A stretch of 43,696 bases of DNA, from assembly GCF_018709685.1 (NCBI RefSeq), contig NZ_JABDHQ010000019.1, positions 1 through 43,696 on the forward strand, given 5' to 3'. Position numbers and translations under genes: made by a program. A model generated the notes under the pieces. That model worked only from the letters and a program-made list of their open reading frames with translations. It had not been told where the DNA came from and ran no database searches. The stretch comes from Akkermansia muciniphila (GTDB taxonomy: Bacteria; Verrucomicrobiota; Verrucomicrobiia; Verrucomicrobiales; Akkermansiaceae). This document shows positions 38,322 to 43,696 of the stretch, one piece after another. Positions within the stretch are counted from its first letter, which is position 1, and the number at the start of each line of letters is the position of its first letter.

Positions 38322-41066
38322 ATGATGACTCCTCTCCCTCTTGGCATTACCCTGGCTTTGTCCCTGACCTGCGGCGCCCTGCCCCTTCTGGCCCAGGGCA
38401 CTTATGTGCCGGGTCCCATGCCCGTCTCCGCCGGGGCCAGGCAGGATCCTGCGGACATGTATCTGGAAGCGTTAAAGCTGGTGACCAGGGCCGCGGACCT
38501 GGTGGAAAAACGGGACTACATAGGGGCTATCCGCCTGACACAGCAGGCGGAAGAAAAATTTGGCCGCCTGGTGAAGGAATATCCCCAATGGAAGCCCAAC
38601 ATGCTCCAGACGCGCCGCCAGCTCAACAGGGAGAATCTGGACAAGTGGCAGAAACTGGCCCAGCGGCAGGCCGCCGCCGCGCCCTCCGGCCCCGGGCTGG
38701 AACTGGAACGCCCGGCCCGCGCGCCGCGCCCCAGGCCCAACATTGCCCTTCCCCCCGGCTACAAGGGAGTGGAATTCCCCAACCGTCCCGGCGAGCCCCT
38801 GGTCAACACCATTCCGTCCTCCTCCGTTGCCCCGGGCGCGGCCCCGGAAGTAGTGGAAAGCAATTACGAGCGCATCCGCAGGCTGCTGGACAAAACCATC
38901 ATGGAGAACAAGGCCCTGGTCCAGGCGCTCAAGCGCACCCGGAAGGAACAGGAGGACATTCTGGCAAAACTGGCTGTTGCGTCCGCCGGGGAATCCGTCT
39001 ACCGTGATGAGCTGCTCAAGGTCAAAAAGCAGATGGACGACGAGAGGAAGACCAGCAACAAGCTTCTCAAGACCCTTACCAAGCGCGTGGATGAACTGGA
39101 ACTGACTGTCGCCACCCTGAGCCGGGAAAAAACCCAGTACCTGGAGCAGATAGCCTCTTTGCAGCTTCAGCTCAAGGAGCATCAGGACAAGCTGGCCCAG
39201 GTCACGGATGACAGGAACGCCCTCAAGAAGGAGCGCGACCAGCTCGCCGCCCTGGTGGAACTCAACAGCCCGGATAAAACCAAGAACCTGCTGGACCGCA
39301 ACCTGACGCTGGCGGCCCTGCTCAAGGACGCGCAGAATAAAATAAGCGCCCTGGAGACGGCCAAGTCGGACTCGGAAGAACAGCGGAAGGCCAACCTGAA
39401 AGCCTTGGAGGAGGCGCGCGGCGAATCCGCGGACCTGAAGCAGAAGCTCATTGCCATCCGGGATGAAAACATCGGCTACCGCAAGCGCATCACGGAGCTG
39501 AATACCAAGCTGATCAATGCGGACGTGGAGCTTTCCAAGCTGGAAGCCAATCCGGGCAAAAGCCCCCTGCTGCTGGAAGAAAACCAGCTGCTGCGCTCCA
39601 CCATAGCCAAGCAGCTCCGCATCCTTTCCGTGCAGGACCAGAGCCGCTCCCTCCTCATCAGCACATATAAGCGGCTGCACCAGGAGAACCCGGAAACGGC
39701 GGAAATAGCCGCCCTGATGGACAATGAAGAGGCCATCAAGCTCACTCCGGCGGAAAAGCAGATTGTCAACGCCATCGCCAGCGACAACAAAATCAACATC
39801 CCCCTGACGGACCAGCAGAAGGAAAAAATCAACAAGCTGGCGCTGGCCCTGTCCGCAGAACGGGACAAGGCCGCCCAGCTGGCAAAGGACCTGGAGCAGG
39901 CGCGCACCCAGCCGAAGACCAAGGCGGCCAAGTCCGCCAAAAATGACAAGGCCCAGGCGGAAACCCTGGCCCGCACCCAGAAGGCCCTGGAACAGAAAAA
40001 CCTCCAGGTGGAGGAACTTACCCGGCAGATGGATGAGCTGAAAACCCGGTTTGCGGAACAGGCGCGCCTGGCCGCCATTTCCGCCGGAGCCATCACGCCG
40101 GACCAGGAAAAAGCGCTGAACCGGAGCATGGAAACCACCGTGCGCAGAAAGCTGGAAGCGGAGGCCCTGGGACAGGGCGCCGCGGAGGCCTTCGCCAAAA
40201 AGCGTTATGCCGCCGCAGAACAGCTTTACCGCACCCTGCTGGACTTCCAGCCGGCCCACGTTCCGGCCCTGGTCAACCTGGGCACCATCCTGCTCCAGCG
40301 CAACAAGGCGGAGGAAGCCATAGAATACCTGAAAAAGGCCACGGAGCTGGACGCATCCTCCTCTCCCGCGTGGTTCATGATGGGCGTGGCCCAGTACCGC
40401 TCCGGACAGGACCAGCATGCCATCGCCTCCCTGACGGAAACCGTCCGTCTGGACCCGGCCAACGCCCCGGCCCTGCTTTACCTGGGCAACCTGGAAACCA
40501 GCGCCGGCAATTATGAAAAAGCGGTGGGCCACTTTGAAAACGCCCTGAAAATCCAGCCGGAATCATCGGACGCCCATTTCAACCTGGCCTGGACTTATTC
40601 CCGCCTGGGCCGCACGGCGCAGGCGCGCAAGAGCTATGATGCCGCCATCCGCTGCGGCGGACTGCCGGATTCCGACCTGGAACTGGCCATCACCGGCGCC
40701 ACCACCCTCCCCGTCAAAAAAGCGGCTCCCGGCAACGCCCCCGCGGGCGCCGCAAATGAACAGGGCATGCAACTGGCGGCTGTGAGTAATCCGGCGGACA
40801 TTCCCCATGACGGCCATGAGGTGCCCGCCAGCGTGGCGGAAGACCCCAATGCCGTGGAAAAACCGTCTGCGGGCCCCAAGCAGGTCGTCGTCAGCCACCG
40901 TCCGGAAACCGCGGCCGCCTCCCTGGAAACCCAGGTCCGGGAAACAGGCTCCGCGGCTATTCCCGCACAGCCGCAGGCGGAAGCCGCGACCGCCGCTGCG
41001 GAACAGCCCAGGCCGGAAAAACAGGAAGCGCCGCGCAGGAGAAGCCGCTTCCGCATCGGCTCCTGA
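38322..41066 (+). CDS. Large secreted coiled-coil and TPR protein with RFRIGS tail
   Basis: 914 aa. A signal peptide (PLGITLALSLTCGALPLLAQG) is followed by a ~75-residue helical domain (DPADMYLEALKLVTRAADLVEKRDYIGAI... PQWKPNM) shared with the small protein at 4921-5511. Next come a Pro/Arg-rich linker, a long coiled coil (about residues 185-590; e.g. DELELTVATLSREKTQYLEQIASLQLQ), a block of at least four TPRs (about 615-780; e.g. VPALVNLGTILLQRNKAEEAIEYLKKATELD) and a disordered Pro/Ala/Glu tail ending RRRSRFRIGS. The layout suggests a periplasmic scaffold that holds several partners. Function is unknown. It heads a probable three-gene unit with the genes at 41106 and 41951 (gaps 39 and 11 nt). 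Confidence 0.83.
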   Translation: MMTPLPLGITLALSLTCGALPLLAQGTYVPGPMPVSAGARQDPADMYLEALKLVTRAADLVEKRDYIGAIRLTQQAEEKFGRLVKEYPQWKPNMLQTRRQLNRENLDKWQKLAQRQAAAAPSGPGLELERPARAPRPRPNIALPPGYKGVEFPNRPGEPLVNTIPSSSVAPGAAPEVVESNYERIRRLLDKTIMENKALVQALKRTRKEQEDILAKLAVASAGESVYRDELLKVKKQMDDERKTSNKLLKTLTKRVDELELTVATLSREKTQYLEQIASLQLQLKEHQDKLAQVTDDRNALKKERDQLAALVELNSPDKTKNLLDRNLTLAALLKDAQNKISALETAKSDSEEQRKANLKALEEARGESADLKQKLIAIRDENIGYRKRITELNTKLINADVELSKLEANPGKSPLLLEENQLLRSTIAKQLRILSVQDQSRSLLISTYKRLHQENPETAEIAALMDNEEAIKLTPAEKQIVNAIASDNKINIPLTDQQKEKINKLALALSAERDKAAQLAKDLEQARTQPKTKAAKSAKNDKAQAETLARTQKALEQKNLQVEELTRQMDELKTRFAEQARLAAISAGAITPDQEKALNRSMETTVRRKLEAEALGQGAAEAFAKKRYAAAEQLYRTLLDFQPAHVPALVNLGTILLQRNKAEEAIEYLKKATELDASSSPAWFMMGVAQYRSGQDQHAIASLTETVRLDPANAPALLYLGNLETSAGNYEKAVGHFENALKIQPESSDAHFNLAWTYSRLGRTAQARKSYDAAIRCGGLPDSDLELAITGATTLPVKKAAPGNAPAGAANEQGMQLAAVSNPADIPHDGHEVPASVAEDPNAVEKPSAGPKQVVVSHRPETAAASLETQVRETGSAAIPAQPQAEAATAAAEQPRPEKQEAPRRRSRFRIGS

Positions 41067-41105
41067 CGCCCGCTTCCCTCCCCACCCTTTCCTCTGAAAA
41101 CCGCC

Positions 41106-41939
41106 ATGTACCAAGTTTCCATTTTAGGCCTGGGCCTCATCGGCTCGCGAATTGCACGCCACATGACCAGCCTGGGCGACAAGGTTACCGTATGGAACCG
41201 CACGCCCCGGGAGGACTTTCCGGAGGCGGTTGCCACGCCGGCGGATGCCGCCCGCGCCTCCAAAATCATCCAGCTCTATCTCAAGGACAGGAACGCCTGC
41301 CTGGAAGTGTTTGAACAAATGAGGGGCGCGCTGACCCCGGAACACATCATCCTGAACCATTCCACCATTGACCTGGCCACCGTAGGAAAACTCTCCCTGA
41401 TGTGCTCCGCCATCGGCTGCACGTATGTGGACTGCCCGTTCACCGGCTCCCGCCTGCCTGCGGAAAAAGGGGAGCTGGTCTATTACGCGGGAACGGATTC
41501 CTCCACCCTGGACCGCATACGGCCCATTCTGGAACACAGCTCCCGGGACATCCTGCATCTGGGCGGCATCGGGGCCGGCACCGTCGTCAAGCTGGTCACC
41601 AACATGGTCTCCGCCACCATGGTGCAGAGCCTGAGCGAGGCCCTGTCCATCACTCAGGCATACGGCATTTCCCCGGAACTGCTGGGCCAGGCCATCTCCC
41701 GGAACGTCATCGCCTCCCCATTGGCGGCCTTCAAGCTCCCCCTGATGGCGGAGCGTGACTTCAGCACCCATTTCTCCCTGGATAACATGAGGAAAGACAG
41801 CATCTACGCCCAGGAACTGGCCGCGGAAAAGGGAATCCACCCGCCCGCCGCCGCCCTGGTCTCCTCCATCATGGGGAAGCTGTGCCGTGAAGGGCATGCG
41901 GAAAAAGACTTCGGCTGCCTGGCGGAACAATTTGACTAA
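41106..41939 (+). CDS. 3-hydroxyisobutyrate dehydrogenase-family oxidoreductase
   Basis: 277 aa. The N-terminal Rossmann motif is GLGLIGSRIARHM (about 8-20), with VWNRTP at the end of the second strand suggesting NADP(H) preference. The substrate-binding LNHSTIDLATV, the variable DCPFTGSRLPAEKGEL (family: DAPVSGG), and the catalytic Lys in GAGTVVKLVTNMV are in place. The C-terminal domain is the expected helical part. Beta-hydroxyacid dehydrogenases include 3-hydroxyisobutyrate, tartronate-semialdehyde and glyoxylate reductases; the substrate is unknown. It is odd that it lies between two genes for secreted proteins, with short gaps, and may simply be co-transcribed. Confidence 0.83.
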   Translation: MYQVSILGLGLIGSRIARHMTSLGDKVTVWNRTPREDFPEAVATPADAARASKIIQLYLKDRNACLEVFEQMRGALTPEHIILNHSTIDLATVGKLSLMCSAIGCTYVDCPFTGSRLPAEKGELVYYAGTDSSTLDRIRPILEHSSRDILHLGGIGAGTVVKLVTNMVSATMVQSLSEALSITQAYGISPELLGQAISRNVIASPLAAFKLPLMAERDFSTHFSLDNMRKDSIYAQELAAEKGIHPPAAALVSSIMGKLCREGHAEKDFGCLAEQFD

Positions 41940-41950
41940 CCTCCCTGTTC

Positions 41951-43507
41951 ATGAAATTCAGAGGAACATGCGCCGCCCTGCTGCTGGCCCTTCTCCCGCC
42001 GCCCGTTCTGGGCCAGGAGAAGAAGGAAGCTCCGGCCGCGGAACCGCAGCCTCCTCAGGAAGCGCCTTCCGTCCCCGTTCCGGACACCTCCCTGATTGAC
42101 GACGCTTCAGACCGGGCCGTTCCGGAGGGCAGCTCCAACGTCAGCCCCGTTCTCCCTGCCCCGCAGCAGCCGGGGGCCTCCCCCGCCGGAGCCGGCAGGG
42201 AGGAGCCTTCCATCAAACGCCAGCCGTTCACCAGCGTTTCCGCGTCCAAGCAGTTCCACGTCATCGGGATGGACGCCCTGCTTGCCGGAGCCATTGCCAC
42301 GCGTGCGGATTCCATACGCGCCGCCCTGGTGAAAATCCTCAAGCAGCCTGACGAATGGAAAAATAAAATCATCATCCGCCTGGTGGGGGAGCCGGGAAGC
42401 CCCGTTCCCGCCAATCCCATCCGCCTGCAAACCCTGATTGTGGGAAGCAGCCTCTCCTACAACATCTTCATTCACCTGGGCCGCGGCATCAACCAGGACA
42501 GGCTCCGCCACGGCATCGTCTCCACCCTGCTTTATGAAATGATGCTGCGCGCCGTGGACGCGGAGGGGCTGCCGGATGAAGTGACGCTCCCCCCGTGGCT
42601 CATTTCCGGACTGGAACAGGCCGTCCTGTGGCACAATAACGAGGCGGACCGGGCCATGTACTCTACGCTGTTCCAGCAGTCCGGCATCATGACTCCGGAA
42701 GAAATCCTGAACTGCAAGGAACCGGAAAAGGAACTGGACGCCACTTCCTACGCCGCCTATCAAACCTCCTGCGGGGCCCTGGTGCTCTGCCTGCTGAACC
42801 AGGAAAACGGCCCGGAAGGGATGAAACAGCTTCTGGACCAGGCCATCCTGGGCAATGACGACCCCAAAAACCTTATCAGGCGCCATTTTCCGCAGCTCAA
42901 CCTAACCCCCTCCTCCCTTCACAAATGGTGGACGCTCCAGCTCTCCCGCATGGCTACCCCTCCCCTGACGGAAACCCTGACGATCACGGAAACGGAACGG
43001 CATCTTCAGGAAGCCCTTACCCTGGTGAAGTATGACCCGGATACCCGGACCACCGCCACCTTTCCCCTGGATGACCTGGAACAGGCCCATTCCCTGACGG
43101 ACCTGAACAGGCAGCTCTCCAACATCTCCGGCAGCCTGCTCAATCTCAGCCGCCGGTGTTTTCCGGCTTACCGGCCCGTCATTGTAGAATACGCCAAACT
43201 CGCCGCCCTGATGCAGACGGGCAGGATCCACAGCCGGGAAGCCGCGCCAAAAATCAGCCAGCTCCGGGAAATCAGGGAGCTTTCCATGAAAACCGCCCGG
43301 CGCGTACGGGACTACATGGACTGGTATGAGATCAATACGCGGACCGGAACCGGCAAGACCTTTGCCTCCTACGCGGCAGCCGTCAAGCTGCTCCGCGAAC
43401 AGGACCAGCCGGCCAACACCCCTATTTCCCGGTACCTGGACGATATTGAGAAACTATACACCCTTCCGGCCAGGGCCCCCATCCCGTCCCTGCACGGAAA
43501 AAATTGA
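41951..43507 (+). CDS. Secreted protein resembling a gluzincin peptidase without its zinc motif
   Basis: 518 aa. A signal peptide (MKFRGTCAALLLALLPPPVLG) precedes a ~75-residue Pro/Ala-rich linker. The middle (about 105-330) has the layout of peptidase MA-type gluzincins: a helix at DRLRHGIVSTLLYEMMLRAV where HExxH would be expected, then LPPWLISGLEQAVLW matching the family's LPxWLxEGxA segment, and helices after it. The zinc-binding histidines are absent (YEMML in place of HExxH), so if related it is a non-catalytic member. The C-terminal ~180 residues are helical (ETLTITETERHLQEALTLVKY...). It is the last gene of the unit that begins at 38322. Function is unknown. Confidence 0.6.
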   Translation: MKFRGTCAALLLALLPPPVLGQEKKEAPAAEPQPPQEAPSVPVPDTSLIDDASDRAVPEGSSNVSPVLPAPQQPGASPAGAGREEPSIKRQPFTSVSASKQFHVIGMDALLAGAIATRADSIRAALVKILKQPDEWKNKIIIRLVGEPGSPVPANPIRLQTLIVGSSLSYNIFIHLGRGINQDRLRHGIVSTLLYEMMLRAVDAEGLPDEVTLPPWLISGLEQAVLWHNNEADRAMYSTLFQQSGIMTPEEILNCKEPEKELDATSYAAYQTSCGALVLCLLNQENGPEGMKQLLDQAILGNDDPKNLIRRHFPQLNLTPSSLHKWWTLQLSRMATPPLTETLTITETERHLQEALTLVKYDPDTRTTATFPLDDLEQAHSLTDLNRQLSNISGSLLNLSRRCFPAYRPVIVEYAKLAALMQTGRIHSREAAPKISQLREIRELSMKTARRVRDYMDWYEINTRTGTGKTFASYAAAVKLLREQDQPANTPISRYLDDIEKLYTLPARAPIPSLHGKN

Positions 43508-43696
43508 CGGAAAAACGTTCCATCGCACGGAACATTCCATTCTTTCCATGCAAAACTTAAAGAAGTCGCTCGCGCCGCGCGGAAGATTTTCTATCAAAAT
43601 ACGCGTACATTCGTGATATTTTGACTTATCAATCCGCACTCCAATGATTGCTTCATTTGCCCTAAGTGAATCAAGCAGAATTGGATAACTTAACGG

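Noticed and set aside
1-43696. tRNA, rRNA, insertion sequences and CRISPR arrays
   Set aside because: None was recognised: no cloverleaf with a proper T-arm, no transposase, and no regularly spaced direct repeats.

Overview
The window looks like chromosomal DNA of a Verrucomicrobiota gut bacterium, most likely an Akkermansia. This rests on gene content and not on a database match. It has a fused LpxC-FabZ protein, a PEP-CTERM surface protein, a mucin-type GH20 plus sulfatase pair, a GGGtGRT protein with its NifU-like partner, many secreted proteins specific to the lineage, Gram-negative envelope genes (lpxC, lnt) and moderately high GC. No rRNA, tRNA, insertion sequence, prophage or CRISPR array was seen.

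Layout. 1-1313: the 3' part of an AT-richer TPR protein with a DUF2971-like domain. 1454-2942 (minus): a metallophosphoesterase and a small lipoprotein. 3047-4792: the NifU-like/GGGtGRT pair, with a good promoter and a strong terminator. 4921-6312 (minus): a small secreted protein, then an AT-rich Cys-cluster gene broken by a frameshift. 6513-8556: an adenine methylase and a XerD-like recombinase, followed about 100 bp later by a convincing dif-like site (8658-8685). 9078-11635: a secreted protein of unknown function and an iron-containing alcohol dehydrogenase. 11632-12362 (minus): DUF190 and CrcB. 12743-15087: a PfkB kinase converging on lpxC-fabZ. 15246-18758: a nucleotidyltransferase, a NAGPA-like secreted protein and lnt (minus). 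18894-19644: a ferredoxin and a DciA-like protein. 19724-19912: a segment bounded by a 13-bp inverted repeat. 19997-24867: PEP-CTERM protein, GH20 hexosaminidase and sulfatase. 24926-28123 (minus): acyltransferase, GNAT, a small unknown and hpt. 28371-33356: polA and a GH36-like glycosidase. 33499-38205 (minus): an orphan membrane-fusion protein with a YbjN-like protein, purB and pepT. 38322-43507: a large coiled-coil/TPR secreted protein, a 3-hydroxyacid dehydrogenase-like protein and a secreted pseudo-peptidase.

The genes are mostly housekeeping (DNA replication and recombination, purine salvage and synthesis, lipid A and lipoprotein maturation, peptide catabolism) mixed with secreted glycan-degrading enzymes suited to mucin. 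The most notable observations are the dif-like site beside a xer gene, at the centre of an inverted repeat; a possible invertible segment upstream of the PEP-CTERM gene; a secreted protein family sharing an N-terminal domain and an identical C-terminal RFRIGS tail; a DNA polymerase I whose first proofreading aspartate is replaced by lysine; and several promoters whose -10 boxes lie only 6-12 nt before the start codon, suggesting leaderless or very short-leader mRNAs.
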